From NCBI GenBank assembly GCA_029258495.1, contig JARHYV010000130.1:1-46093 (forward strand): a stretch of DNA of 46,093 nucleotides, given 5' to 3'. Position numbers and translations under genes: made by a program. This document shows, piece by piece, positions 24,272 through 32,459 of this stretch (positions are counted from its first letter, which is position 1; each line of letters opens with the position of its first letter). The notes beneath the pieces are model-generated. The model made no database searches, was not told the origin of the DNA, and saw nothing but the letters and a program-made list of their open reading frames with translations. This DNA comes from Faecousia sp. Its GTDB lineage: Bacteria > Bacillota > Clostridia > Oscillospirales > Oscillospiraceae.

Positions 24272-26158
24272 TTACTTCTGTGGATCCGGATCTTCGCGGA
24301 CATAGAAGGCCGCACTCATGGGAGCCACCCGGAATTTGCCGGAATAGGTATAGGCTCCATAGGGGGCTTTTTCTGCCCGAACCGGAGGCAGTTCCGTGGC
24401 ATTGCCGCCGTATTTCCGATCATCCGATGAGAAAACGCAGCGGTATGTGCCCTGCTCCGGCAGACCCAGACAATAGTCCTGACGGACGACTGGGGTAAAA
24501 TTGAGAATACAGATCAGCTCCTTGCCCTGCCGGTCGATCCGTCGGAAGGACAAGATGCTGTGATCTCTGTCATCAGGCTGGATCCAGACAAAGCCGTTCC
24601 AGCTGCGATCGTCGCTCCACAATGGAGCATTGCGCAGATAAAAGTGGTTCAGATCCCGGGCATAGGCCTGCATCTGGCGATGGCGGTCATAGCCAAGGAG
24701 CATCCAATCCAGACTCTGGTCTGCATTCCACTCGATAAACTGACCGAATTCGCCGCCCATGAACAGCAGTTTCTTGCCTGGGTGCGCCATCTGATAGCCC
24801 AAAAGCAGCCGCAGGTTGGCAAACTGCCAGTCGTATTCTCCGGGCATTTTGCTCAGCAGCGAGCCCTTTCCGTGCACCACCTCGTCATGGCTCAGGGGCA
24901 GCACATAGTTTTCCGCAAAGGCATAGCTCATGGGGAAGGTGATCTTGTCATGGTTGTGCTTGCGCCGCAGGGGATCCAGACGGAAATATTCCATGGTATC
25001 GTTCCGCCATTCCATGTTCCATTTGAACAAAAAGCCCAGTCCGTCCACAAAATCCGGCTTTGTCACCAGAGGATATGCGGTAGACTCCTCGGCGATCATG
25101 ATGACGCTGGGGCGCATCTGGAAACATGCCTTGTTCAGCTGGCGCAGAAAGGCGATGGCCTCCAGATTTTCGTGTCCGCCGTAGCGGTTCGGCTTGTAGT
25201 TGGGCCGGTCGTAGTCCAGATACAGCATGGAGCTGACCGCATCCACCCGAAGTCCGTCGATATGGTATTCCTTCAGCCAGAAAACGGCATTGGAGATCAG
25301 GAAATTCTTCACCTCCGGACGGCCGTAATCAAAGATCCGCGTGCCCCATCTGGGGGACTCGTTCATATCGGGATCCGAAAGCTCATAGGTGCATGTCCCG
25401 TCAAATTCATACAGACCGTATTCATCCTTGGGGAAGGATGCCGCTGCCCAATCCAAAATCACCCCGATGCCTGCCCGGTGCAGGGTGTCCACCAGTGTCA
25501 TCAGATCCTTGGGCGAGCCGAACCGAGAGGTGGGCGCATAGTAGCCCGTGACCTGATAGCCCCAGCTTGGGCCATAGGGATATTCGGCAATGGGCATCAG
25601 CTCCACATGGGTGTAGCCCATATTCTTTGCATAGTCGGCGATCTGGGGTGCAAGCTCTGCATAGGAATACGCAGATCCATCCTTCTTCCGCCGCCATGAC
25701 CCCAGATGCAGCTCATAAACATTCATGGGTGCATCCAGTGCCGAGCTCTGCGCCTGCCGGGCAAAGTAGCCCTTGTCATGCCATGCAAACCCCGACAGAT
25801 CGCAGATCACACTGGAGGTATCCGGCGCACGGCAGGTACGAAAGCCCACAGGATCCGCCTTGTAAACGGAAGTCCCGTCATGATGCTCCACCAGATATTT
25901 GTATGCATCGCCCTCTTTGGCATAGGCAGACCAGACCTCCCACACACCTCGGGCAAATTTGATCATGGGCAGATCGGAGCCATTCCAGAAATTGAAATCG
26001 CCCACGACGCTCACCGATCTTGCATTGGGCGCCCAGACCCGAAATACAAATCCGTCCTGTCCGTTTCTGCTCTGCCGGTGGCAGCCCAGAAATTCATATG
26101 CGTATGTATTGGTACCGGTGTGGTACTCCTCTAAAAAGGTGCGAAGCTGATCGTTCAT
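24272..26158 (-). CDS. glgB: 1,4-alpha-glucan branching enzyme
   Basis: A 628-residue GH13 branching enzyme introducing alpha-1,6 branches into glycogen. An N-terminal CBM48 domain (VFRVWAPNARSVSVVGDFN) is followed by the barrel with DGLRVDAVSSMLYLDY (nucleophile Asp), MIAEESTAYP (acid/base Glu) and LPLSHDEVVHGKGSL (third Asp), the last diagnostic for branching enzymes. First gene of the operon. The 219-bp leader (26159-26377) holds two small hairpins and a possible promoter, but no gene. Confidence 0.95.
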   Translation of the reverse strand: MNDQLRTFLEEYHTGTNTYAYEFLGCHRQSRNGQDGFVFRVWAPNARSVSVVGDFNFWNGSDLPMIKFARGVWEVWSAYAKEGDAYKYLVEHHDGTSVYKADPVGFRTCRAPDTSSVICDLSGFAWHDKGYFARQAQSSALDAPMNVYELHLGSWRRKKDGSAYSYAELAPQIADYAKNMGYTHVELMPIAEYPYGPSWGYQVTGYYAPTSRFGSPKDLMTLVDTLHRAGIGVILDWAAASFPKDEYGLYEFDGTCTYELSDPDMNESPRWGTRIFDYGRPEVKNFLISNAVFWLKEYHIDGLRVDAVSSMLYLDYDRPNYKPNRYGGHENLEAIAFLRQLNKACFQMRPSVIMIAEESTAYPLVTKPDFVDGLGFLFKWNMEWRNDTMEYFRLDPLRRKHNHDKITFPMSYAFAENYVLPLSHDEVVHGKGSLLSKMPGEYDWQFANLRLLLGYQMAHPGKKLLFMGGEFGQFIEWNADQSLDWMLLGYDRHRQMQAYARDLNHFYLRNAPLWSDDRSWNGFVWIQPDDRDHSILSFRRIDRQGKELICILNFTPVVRQDYCLGLPEQGTYRCVFSSDDRKYGGNATELPPVRAEKAPYGAYTYSGKFRVAPMSAAFYVREDPDPQK

Positions 26159-26205
26159 CGGGAGATTTCCTCGCTTTCGTTGTCAGGTTTTGTGTACCAA
26201 AATGA

Positions 26206-26239
26206 ACACACCCTGTGTGTAAAAGGGTTAAATGAACCC
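26206..26239 (-). promoter_or_regulatory. Two small hairpins in the glgB leader
   Basis: ACACA (26206-26210) pairs with TGTGT (26214-26218), and GGGTT (26225-26229) with AACCC (26235-26239) around AAATG. They lie 48-81 bp before glgB. They could be leader structures; short stems make this weak. Confidence 0.25.
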
Positions 26240-26345
26240 ATGAATAACATAACACATTTTTTTCCAATGTGGAAGAGTCATTTTATCTAAAATCGTTCGT
26301 CCGTTTTCGTCATTTCCCACATGCACCCTGCATAAAGCTACGAAT

Positions 26346-26386
26346 AAACAGCTGTTTTTACACATTTTTGGCAAAAATCATGTCAA
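26346..26386 (-). promoter_or_regulatory. Possible glg operon promoter with a 12-bp palindrome
   Basis: On the minus strand a perfect TTGACA (26386-26381) is followed after 18 bp by TGTAAA (26362-26357), a 4/6 match to -10. The -10 touches a perfect palindrome, AAACAGCTGTTT (26346-26357). The -35 overlaps the end of the GNAT gene. Plausible but unproven as the glg promoter and operator. Confidence 0.35.
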
Positions 26387-26926
26387 ATTCTGTATACACG
26401 CCGTCCAGTTTTTCGGCAGTGTTTCGGGCACATCCAGAGGATTGAGCTGCTTTTCGTACCAGATCACGCCAAGCCAGCGTCCCATTTTGTATCCGCAGTT
26501 TTCAAATGTAGTGCGGTAGGTATAGCCCATCGCCTGATGGAAATCAGCAGACGGACGGTTCTCCGTGGTGATCAGCGCATAGATCATCCGGTAGCCCTGC
26601 CGGGTCAGGATCTGCTCCAAGACCCCGTAAAGCGCCCTGCCCACGCCTCGTCCCTGCGCCTGAGGTGCCAGATAGATGGACACCTCCGCACACCAGCTGT
26701 ATGCCATGCGCTCCCACGGAGCCCCTGCATAGGCATAGCCCAGCACTGCGCCGTCCTCTTCCCACACAAGCCACGGGAACTGCGCCACATGCTGCCGGAA
26801 CCGCTGCAAAAATTCCTCCTCGGTGGGAACGGTATATTCAAAAGAGTATGTGGTATTTTCCACATAAGGTGCGTAGATCCTGCGCATTTCGGGCAGGTCT
26901 GCCTCCCGAGCCGGTCGAATGGACAT
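26378..26926 (-). CDS. GNAT N-acetyltransferase, phosphinothricin-type
   Basis: A 182-residue acetyl-CoA-dependent acetyltransferase of the Pat/YncA subgroup. The N-terminal IRPAREADLPEMRRIYAPYV and TTYSFEYTVP are characteristic, as are the acetyl-CoA loop QAQGRGVGRALYG and the distal tryptophan region WLGVIWYEK. Members acetylate phosphinothricin, methionine sulfone or other amino compounds; the natural substrate here is unknown, and context gives no clue. GGAGG is seven bases before ATG 26926. Transcribed from TTGACG-17-TAAAAT, divergent from dapF. Confidence 0.85.
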   Translation of the reverse strand: MSIRPAREADLPEMRRIYAPYVENTTYSFEYTVPTEEEFLQRFRQHVAQFPWLVWEEDGAVLGYAYAGAPWERMAYSWCAEVSIYLAPQAQGRGVGRALYGVLEQILTRQGYRMIYALITTENRPSADFHQAMGYTYRTTFENCGYKMGRWLGVIWYEKQLNPLDVPETLPKNWTACIQNLT

Positions 26927-26965
26927 CTGGTTTCCTCCTCGTATCGTGTTTGTTCTGTTACCCTC

Positions 26966-27025
26966 ATTTTATCTGCACAGGCTCCCTGCGTCAAGGTTGA
27001 CACTGCCGGAAAATTTGCTTAAAAT
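26966..27025. promoter_or_regulatory. Back-to-back GNAT and dapF promoters
   Basis: Minus strand: TTGACG (26994-26989), 17 bp, TAAAAT (26971-26966) for the GNAT gene. Plus strand: perfect TTGACA (26997-27002), 17 bp, TAAAAT (27020-27025) for dapF. Only two bases separate the two -35 boxes. Confidence 0.75.
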
Positions 27026-27117
27026 AAATTTCAATACACCGCACCCGGACAGGGCTGCATCCCCTGCGGATGCCTTCCCCCTGCTGCGGATGCATGGATC
27101 TACTGGGGAGGTTTTTT

Positions 27118-27894
27118 ATGGAATGTCTGCATATGAGCGGCGCCGGAAACGATTTTATGGTCATCGATGCCCGAGGCTGCGATCCGGATTTTTCGCATCT
27201 GGCATTGACCCTGTGCGCCAAGACGGGTGCCGACGGCTTTATGGCGGTGGACACATCGGACAAGGCGGATTTCAAGCTGCATTTTTACAATTCCGACGGC
27301 ACCCGAGGAGAAATGTGCGGCAACGGGAGCCGCTGCATCAGCCGTTTTGCCTATGACCACGGCATTGCCGGTGCGGAAATGACCATCGAAACCGATGCCG
27401 GCATCCTCTCGAGCCTGCGTCTGGACGAGGATCACTACCGGGTCATGCTCAATCTGCCGGGACTGGTGGATCTGCACCGGCAGGGCGACATTGCCTATGT
27501 GGAGCTGGGCGATCCCGGAGTCCCCCACGGGGTGTACCACTGCAAGGGACTCAGCTGGGATCAGCGGGAGCAGCTGCGTCCGCAGATGCGCGCCCTGCGC
27601 CATGCCCCCTGTTTCCCCAAGGGCGCCAACATCAACTACTACGACTGGGTAGACGACTCCACCATCCGCATCCTCACCTTTGAGCGCGGTGTCGAGGACT
27701 TCACCCTGGCCTGCGGCACCGGCTCCGGCAGCGCCGCCGTGGTGCTGTGGCTGACCGGTCAGCTGCCGGATGGAAGGCTCACCGTGGAAAACCCCGGCGG
27801 CACGCTGAAATTTGAGATCACGGGAACCGATAAGCAGATCCGCTCCATCGGCATGTCCGGCCCTGCTCAGGTGATCGGCAGGTACGAGATCTGA
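27118..27894 (+). CDS. dapF: Diaminopimelate epimerase
   Basis: A 258-residue PLP-independent epimerase that converts LL- to meso-diaminopimelate for lysine and peptidoglycan synthesis. The two catalytic cysteines are in place: Cys67 in MCGNGSRC and Cys199 in TLACGTGSGSAA. The N-terminal GAGNDFMVID is typical. The start is at ATG 27118 six bases after GGGGAGG; the upstream in-frame extension is not conserved. It is monocistronic between a consensus promoter and a terminator. The length is slightly short of the 274 residues usual in Gram-negatives but within the family. Confidence 0.95.
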   Translation: MECLHMSGAGNDFMVIDARGCDPDFSHLALTLCAKTGADGFMAVDTSDKADFKLHFYNSDGTRGEMCGNGSRCISRFAYDHGIAGAEMTIETDAGILSSLRLDEDHYRVMLNLPGLVDLHRQGDIAYVELGDPGVPHGVYHCKGLSWDQREQLRPQMRALRHAPCFPKGANINYYDWVDDSTIRILTFERGVEDFTLACGTGSGSAAVVLWLTGQLPDGRLTVENPGGTLKFEITGTDKQIRSIGMSGPAQVIGRYEI

Positions 27895-27903
27895 CAGACA
27901 TAA

Positions 27904-27936
27904 AAAAGCCATCCATGAAAATGGATGGCTTTTCAA
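27904..27936. terminator. Bidirectional terminator, dapF and yhfW-like gene
   Basis: AAAAGCCATCCAT (27904-27916) and ATGGATGGCTTTT (27921-27933) form a perfect 13-bp stem with a GAAA loop on the plus strand. A and T runs on both sides serve the convergent genes. Confidence 0.88.
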
Positions 27937-27987
27937 AATTCTTTCCACAGGTTGTTCCTAAGCTGTGGAGGAATTAAGGAGGCTGTA

Positions 27988-29199
27988 TCAGTTTTTCAGC
28001 AATGGCAGGAAACTCTCGCCGTTTTGAGGCGCATCCACACCGAAGAAATCGCAGACCGTTGCGCCCACATCGGAAAGGCTCCGGCGCAGTCCCAGATCCA
28101 CTCCGGAAACACCCTTGCGGTATACCAGAAGGGGGACATTTTCCCGGGTGTGCTTGTTGTGACCGATATCCGGATCGTTGCCGTGGTCTGCCATAACAAG
28201 CAGGATATCGTCTTCATCCAAAAGCGGCAGCATCCTGCCGATCTTTTCGTCGGCGATCTGCAGCAGCTGCTGATACCAGTTGGAGTCCTGACTGTGTCCT
28301 GCAAGGTCTGTTTCCTGAACATTGGTGCAGATGAACCCCTGCTCCATGTTCCGGATCTCCTCGATGGTCATGTCCAGAACCTCGTCCGTAGGCACGCAGG
28401 ATACGCTCTTGCCCCCGTCGTTTGCAACGATGTCCGCCACCTTGCCCATCAGGGTCACGGGGATGCCTGCATTGGTCAGGATGGTGGGAGCCTGAACGCT
28501 CTTGTCCACGCCATAGCCCAGATGCAGGCAGTGGTAGCCCTGCACATAGGACTTGGATTTCACCGCATGGATACCGATGAACTTCCCTTCCCGGGTCTCC
28601 TCGGCCGCAAGAACATCCTCGATGGTGTTTCCGGTGCCGCCGAAGGGAATGACCCGGTTCACGGTTGCCACCTCCCGGACGAGCCGCCCGATCTCCAGTT
28701 CCTTTTCAAAGGAGATAAAATCCAGCGGTGCGGTGCAGTTATAAGCCATGCCGAAATCGGCATCGATATTGTCCGCTACGGTCACATAGTCATCCACCAG
28801 CAGATAGCGCAGCCCGTCGGTTTCCCGAACGACTACCTTATGCCCGTGCTGCTGCAGATGCTCCTTGATGGCATCCACCTTTTCCTGAAAGGGCTGCACC
28901 ACGGGACGCTTGGGCAGGGTGCCCATGATCTCCTGATGCCCCATAAAGGTATCGGCACCCCAGTGCATCAGCTCCGAGCGGCCTGCATTGGCAGTGGGCG
29001 AGAACTTCATCTTCCCGCTTTCCTTGCCGAAGGCATTCATCAGCCCCAGTTTTTCCAAGGTGGGAAAACTGCTGTCGGGATAATCCGCCAGAATGCTGCC
29101 CAGTGTGCTGGCCACCTCGTCACCGGGTCTTGCCTCCTTGGCGTCGGCCATGGCGCCCATTCCGAATCCGTCTAAAACAATTACGATAAATCTTTTCAT
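27988..29199 (-). CDS. yhfW: YhfW-like phosphopentomutase-family enzyme
   Basis: A 403-residue metal-dependent enzyme of the alkaline-phosphatase superfamily, closest to phosphopentomutase (DeoB). Metal ligands appear in IVLDGFGMG (Asp10) and in ADHGNDPDIGHNKHTREN; the phospho-Thr loop reads DTFMGHQEIMG, where true DeoB usually has GHWE. It is the last gene of the yhf-like operon and its ATG overlaps the yhfX-like stop as ATGA. Genomic context makes it the orthologue of E. coli yhfW rather than the housekeeping DeoB. Expected to interconvert or release a phosphorylated sugar or related compound; the substrate is unknown. Confidence 0.85.
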   Translation of the reverse strand: MKRFIVIVLDGFGMGAMADAKEARPGDEVASTLGSILADYPDSSFPTLEKLGLMNAFGKESGKMKFSPTANAGRSELMHWGADTFMGHQEIMGTLPKRPVVQPFQEKVDAIKEHLQQHGHKVVVRETDGLRYLLVDDYVTVADNIDADFGMAYNCTAPLDFISFEKELEIGRLVREVATVNRVIPFGGTGNTIEDVLAAEETREGKFIGIHAVKSKSYVQGYHCLHLGYGVDKSVQAPTILTNAGIPVTLMGKVADIVANDGGKSVSCVPTDEVLDMTIEEIRNMEQGFICTNVQETDLAGHSQDSNWYQQLLQIADEKIGRMLPLLDEDDILLVMADHGNDPDIGHNKHTRENVPLLVYRKGVSGVDLGLRRSLSDVGATVCDFFGVDAPQNGESFLPLLKN

Positions 29200-30350
29200 T
29201 TCTCATTCCCCAGGCTGTCATAAACGCCTACGATCTCCGGCCGACCGCCGGCAATGCCGTCGATCAGCACCACATCACTACGAGTTACAAAAATCTGAAA
29301 GCGGAACGCCATGACCACGGTTTCGCCCACGGTGCAAGGCTGATCCAGACCAAAATGATAATCGATGCTCTCCATACTGGGCGCAATGACCCGCATGGGG
29401 CGCATGGATGCTGCATCGGTGCCCACCAGTGCATGCTCCACATGGCTCCTGCGGTAGAAACCGCCGCCGTAGCAGTAGCCCAGTCCGTCAAAATTGTGGG
29501 AAACCTCGCTGATATAGGCAACGCAGCTCTTTTCCGGAAGATCCTGATGGACATGTGCAGGGGTGGTTCCGGTGAGTCCATGACCGGGCTCGCCGCAGTT
29601 GCAGCCATACTGTGCCATCAGCTCCAGTGTCCGCACACAGGTGGCAGAGGGGGTATTGACGATCTCCGGCTCGATGCCCCTGTCCCGAAGGATCTGGCGA
29701 GCCTTCAGCACCGTTTGCAGATTGGCGGTGGGCAGGATGTCCCCCGCCTGCTCATCATACAAAAAACAGGGGAAGGAGGTGATGCCTGCCACACGGATCC
29801 CGGGCAGATCCCGGATCTCCTCCAGAAATTCCGGCAGCTGCTCCAGACAGATGCCTGCCGTCTGACCGGAATAGATCATGTCCCCCTCACCGTAGACCCG
29901 GACAAGGATCTTCTGCTCCCTGCCCAATTCCGCCGCTGCGCGGCTGATGGAGCGCACCTTCTCGGCGGTATAGACCGTGATGACCTCCGGCCCGTATTCC
30001 ACGACCCTGCGGATCATGGCCTCCGGGATCTGAACCAGATGTCCCACATTCCCGATGGGGATATGGTGGCGCATCATGACCTGAGCCTCTTTGAAATCCA
30101 CCACCACCGCACCTGCATAGCCCATCTGCACGAGCTCCCGTGCAAGCACCGGATTGCGACCGATCTGCTTGAGCATGAAGTACAGGCGGATGCCCTTTTC
30201 ATTGGCAGCCTCTACGATTGCCCTTGCGTTGGCACGGAACTGCTCCAGATCCACGACATAGGAGTCCGGCAGGAGCCTGTGCTGCTGATGCAGGGTCACT
30301 GCTGCCTGCAAGAGCCGAGGGTTGTCCCTCTCCAGTTTGTTCAGGAACAT
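29196..30350 (-). CDS. yhfX: YhfX-like PLP-dependent racemase-fold protein
   Basis: A 384-residue fold-type III PLP enzyme related to the alanine racemase N-terminal barrel. The likely PLP lysine is Lys61 in LYFMLKQIGRNP, near the start of the barrel as in alanine racemase. The C-terminal part has a beta domain with a histidine/cysteine-rich segment (GCNCGEPGHGLTG, HVHQDLPEKSC). E. coli YhfX is its counterpart, with no established reaction; racemisation or decarboxylation of an amino acid is expected. It overlaps the yhfS-like gene by 10 bp and the yhfW-like gene by 4 bp, so these three are translated together. Confidence 0.85.
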   Translation of the reverse strand: MFLNKLERDNPRLLQAAVTLHQQHRLLPDSYVVDLEQFRANARAIVEAANEKGIRLYFMLKQIGRNPVLARELVQMGYAGAVVVDFKEAQVMMRHHIPIGNVGHLVQIPEAMIRRVVEYGPEVITVYTAEKVRSISRAAAELGREQKILVRVYGEGDMIYSGQTAGICLEQLPEFLEEIRDLPGIRVAGITSFPCFLYDEQAGDILPTANLQTVLKARQILRDRGIEPEIVNTPSATCVRTLELMAQYGCNCGEPGHGLTGTTPAHVHQDLPEKSCVAYISEVSHNFDGLGYCYGGGFYRRSHVEHALVGTDAASMRPMRVIAPSMESIDYHFGLDQPCTVGETVVMAFRFQIFVTRSDVVLIDGIAGGRPEIVGVYDSLGNEK

Positions 30351-31444
30351 GAAATCACCCTTTCCATGGATTCCTTCAGAATACGGATCACGGTATCGTC
30401 ACCGCTGCGCATGGGATTGATGCGGATCATCCGCTTGGTAATGGTGGGATCCGTCGCCCGGAAGGTGCCGGACACCCGATAGAACATGGGTACCAGCTCA
30501 TAGCGGGACTCTGCGCCGATGGGATTGGGGGCTGCCCCCAGTTTCTCCGCCTCAAGGAGCACCTGCTCGGCAATGGGCTGCTCGAATTCCACCAAAAGCA
30601 CCTTGGACTGGGCATTGGCAAGGAAGGCATCCTTGATGCCCGGGAGCTCTCCGTCCAGAAGACGCTTGACCAGACGGTCGTTGACCTGCGCCTGGATCGC
30701 CAGTGCCACCGGCGCATAGACCATGCCCCGAAGGACTTCCAGTGCCTCGTGACCCTGCGTCTGGCTGCCGCCGGAGTAGTTGAGCTTTACCAGCTCGTCG
30801 ATATATTCCTTCTTGCCCACGATGCAGCCGATCCCCTCCGGTCCTTGCAGCTTGAAGGTGGAGAAGCAGGCAAGATCCGCGCCGCACTGGCTGCCGTTTT
30901 TCGCCACCTTCATCACTGCATAGTTGTCATCGGTGACGATGGGGATGTTCCGGCAGGTCTTGATGACGGCGATGACCTGCTCCATATCATAGGAGTCGGT
31001 CATGCTCTGGCGGGTATACTGCACCAGTGCCGCGGTGATCTCCGGATGCTCCTGCATCACCCGGCGAATGTCCTCCGGATCATTGAAATCGGCGCAGACG
31101 GTCTTCAGCCCCTGCCGCTCGATGGTGGTCTGGGTGGTGCTGTAAATGGGACTGGTATGGACAAGCAGGGTCTGCCCTGCCTTGATGACGGAAAAAAGGG
31201 CGTCTGCAATGGCGTCGGTACCGGCGCCGCGAACCAGCATGGCTGCCTCGGCATCGAATACCCGGGCGATGACCTTCTCGGCTTTCATGGTGGTGACCGG
31301 CTTGTTCAGCCCCGGCACCACGCCCAGATCGCCTCTGGTGAGCATCTCGTGACCGGGAAATTCCTTTGTGATGCAGTCGATCACCTTGAATTGCAGCGCC
31401 ATAGCCTCCTCTAAGGAGATGGAGTGCAAAGGATATGTAATCAT
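30341..31444 (-). CDS. yhfS: YhfS-like PLP-dependent aminotransferase/lyase
   Basis: A 367-residue fold-type I PLP enzyme, similar in design to cysteine/methionine lyases and selenocysteine-synthase-like proteins. Conserved features are RGAGTDAIADAL (cofactor phosphate region), VTDDNYAVMK with the pyridine-binding Asp172, and Lys198 in CFSTFKLQGPEG as the Schiff-base lysine. The E. coli homologue YhfS has no assigned substrate. AGGAGG precedes ATG 31444. It follows php by 36 bp and overlaps the yhfX-like gene. Confidence 0.85.
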   Translation of the reverse strand: MITYPLHSISLEEAMALQFKVIDCITKEFPGHEMLTRGDLGVVPGLNKPVTTMKAEKVIARVFDAEAAMLVRGAGTDAIADALFSVIKAGQTLLVHTSPIYSTTQTTIERQGLKTVCADFNDPEDIRRVMQEHPEITAALVQYTRQSMTDSYDMEQVIAVIKTCRNIPIVTDDNYAVMKVAKNGSQCGADLACFSTFKLQGPEGIGCIVGKKEYIDELVKLNYSGGSQTQGHEALEVLRGMVYAPVALAIQAQVNDRLVKRLLDGELPGIKDAFLANAQSKVLLVEFEQPIAEQVLLEAEKLGAAPNPIGAESRYELVPMFYRVSGTFRATDPTITKRMIRINPMRSGDDTVIRILKESMERVISCS

Positions 31445-31480
31445 AGAAATCTTCCTCCTGTTGGGATATCTTCGGTCGGC

Positions 31481-32350
31481 TTACAGACCCAGAATGCGGG
31501 CAGGATTGTGGATCAGCATTTTGTCAAGACTCTCCTGTTTCAGTCCGGCAGCCTTCAGCATGGGGATGAAGGTATCGAACAGATAGCAGTAGCCGATGCC
31601 GCCCTTGAACCCCAGATGGGACTTTCTCGTCAGATCCTCGGACAGGACGATCTGATCCATCCGTCCCCGCTGCTCCAGCTCCAGTAAAAATTCCACCCGC
31701 TTTTCATCGGGGAAGTAGTTGTTCTTGCCCACGGTGTCAAAGCCGACACAGATGCCGCTGTCCAAGACCCGGCAGATATACGAAAGATCGCCGCTGAGAT
31801 CGATATGCCCCAAAACGATGCGATCCATGGGAAGTCCGGTCTGTGCAAAATATGCCGCCTGCTCCGGCGCATAGGTGCCCAGTGTGGTGTGGGTGTAGAT
31901 CGGCTTTCCGGTTTCCCGGGCTGCGATCACCGATGCATCGAACACCTTCTTCTCCATTTCGGTCATGGTGTTCTTACTGGTGCCGATTTCGCCGATCATT
32001 CCGGCTTTGGGGCCGCAGCCGTCAATGCCCGTGCGGATCTCTGCGATCATCCAGTCTGCCATCTCCTGAACGGTCTGGGTGTAGACCCGCTCCGGCAGGA
32101 AGGGCTCTTTATAGAAACCGGTGGACTGTACGATCCGGATCCCGGTCTTATTTTCAATTTCACAGACATAGGCACTGTTGCGGCCCATGCCGTCGTTGGT
32201 AACATCTACAATGGTATCCACGCCCAGTTCATGGAGCCTGCGATACTCGCTGAGGGTTTCTTCAAAGCAATCCAGACGGCAGTCCATATCCTTCTTGACG
32301 CCGCTGAGATCGATGGTGGTATGCTCATGCATCAGTGTATAACCGTTCAT
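31481..32350 (-). CDS. php: Php/YhfV-like phosphotriesterase homologue
   Basis: A 289-residue amidohydrolase-superfamily protein of the phosphotriesterase-homology group. Binuclear metal ligands are visible: His8/His10 (MHEH), Glu121 in GEIGTS in place of the carboxylated Lys of true phosphotriesterase, His154 (IYTHT), His182 (LGHID) and Asp239 (LSEDL). Glu at the bridging position is characteristic of E. coli Php. Members hydrolyse lactones or phosphoesters; this one's natural substrate is unknown. It opens the enzyme half of the operon, immediately after the internal terminator. Confidence 0.88.
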   Translation of the reverse strand: MNGYTLMHEHTTIDLSGVKKDMDCRLDCFEETLSEYRRLHELGVDTIVDVTNDGMGRNSAYVCEIENKTGIRIVQSTGFYKEPFLPERVYTQTVQEMADWMIAEIRTGIDGCGPKAGMIGEIGTSKNTMTEMEKKVFDASVIAARETGKPIYTHTTLGTYAPEQAAYFAQTGLPMDRIVLGHIDLSGDLSYICRVLDSGICVGFDTVGKNNYFPDEKRVEFLLELEQRGRMDQIVLSEDLTRKSHLGFKGGIGYCYLFDTFIPMLKAAGLKQESLDKMLIHNPARILGL

Positions 32351-32393
32351 TGTGTTCTCCTTTTTTCGACAGCAGGTCTTTGCCGTCCGGGGA

Positions 32394-32425
32394 TCAAAAA
32401 AAGGGGGACCGCAAAGGTCCCCCTT
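32394..32425 (-). terminator. Internal terminator inside the yhf-like operon
   Basis: AAGGGGGACC (32401-32410) pairs with GGTCCCCCTT (32416-32425); on the minus strand seven T residues follow. It lies between the yhfT-like gene and php, all on one strand. There is no room for a promoter between this hairpin and php, so read-through must feed the downstream genes. Confidence 0.8.
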
Positions 32426-32459
32426 CGCGTGCTAAGGGAATGTTACATGGTTTTTGGAA

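Noticed and set aside
26159..26377. A riboswitch in the glgB leader
   Set aside because: The two small hairpins do not match any riboswitch core I know and no conserved motif is visible.
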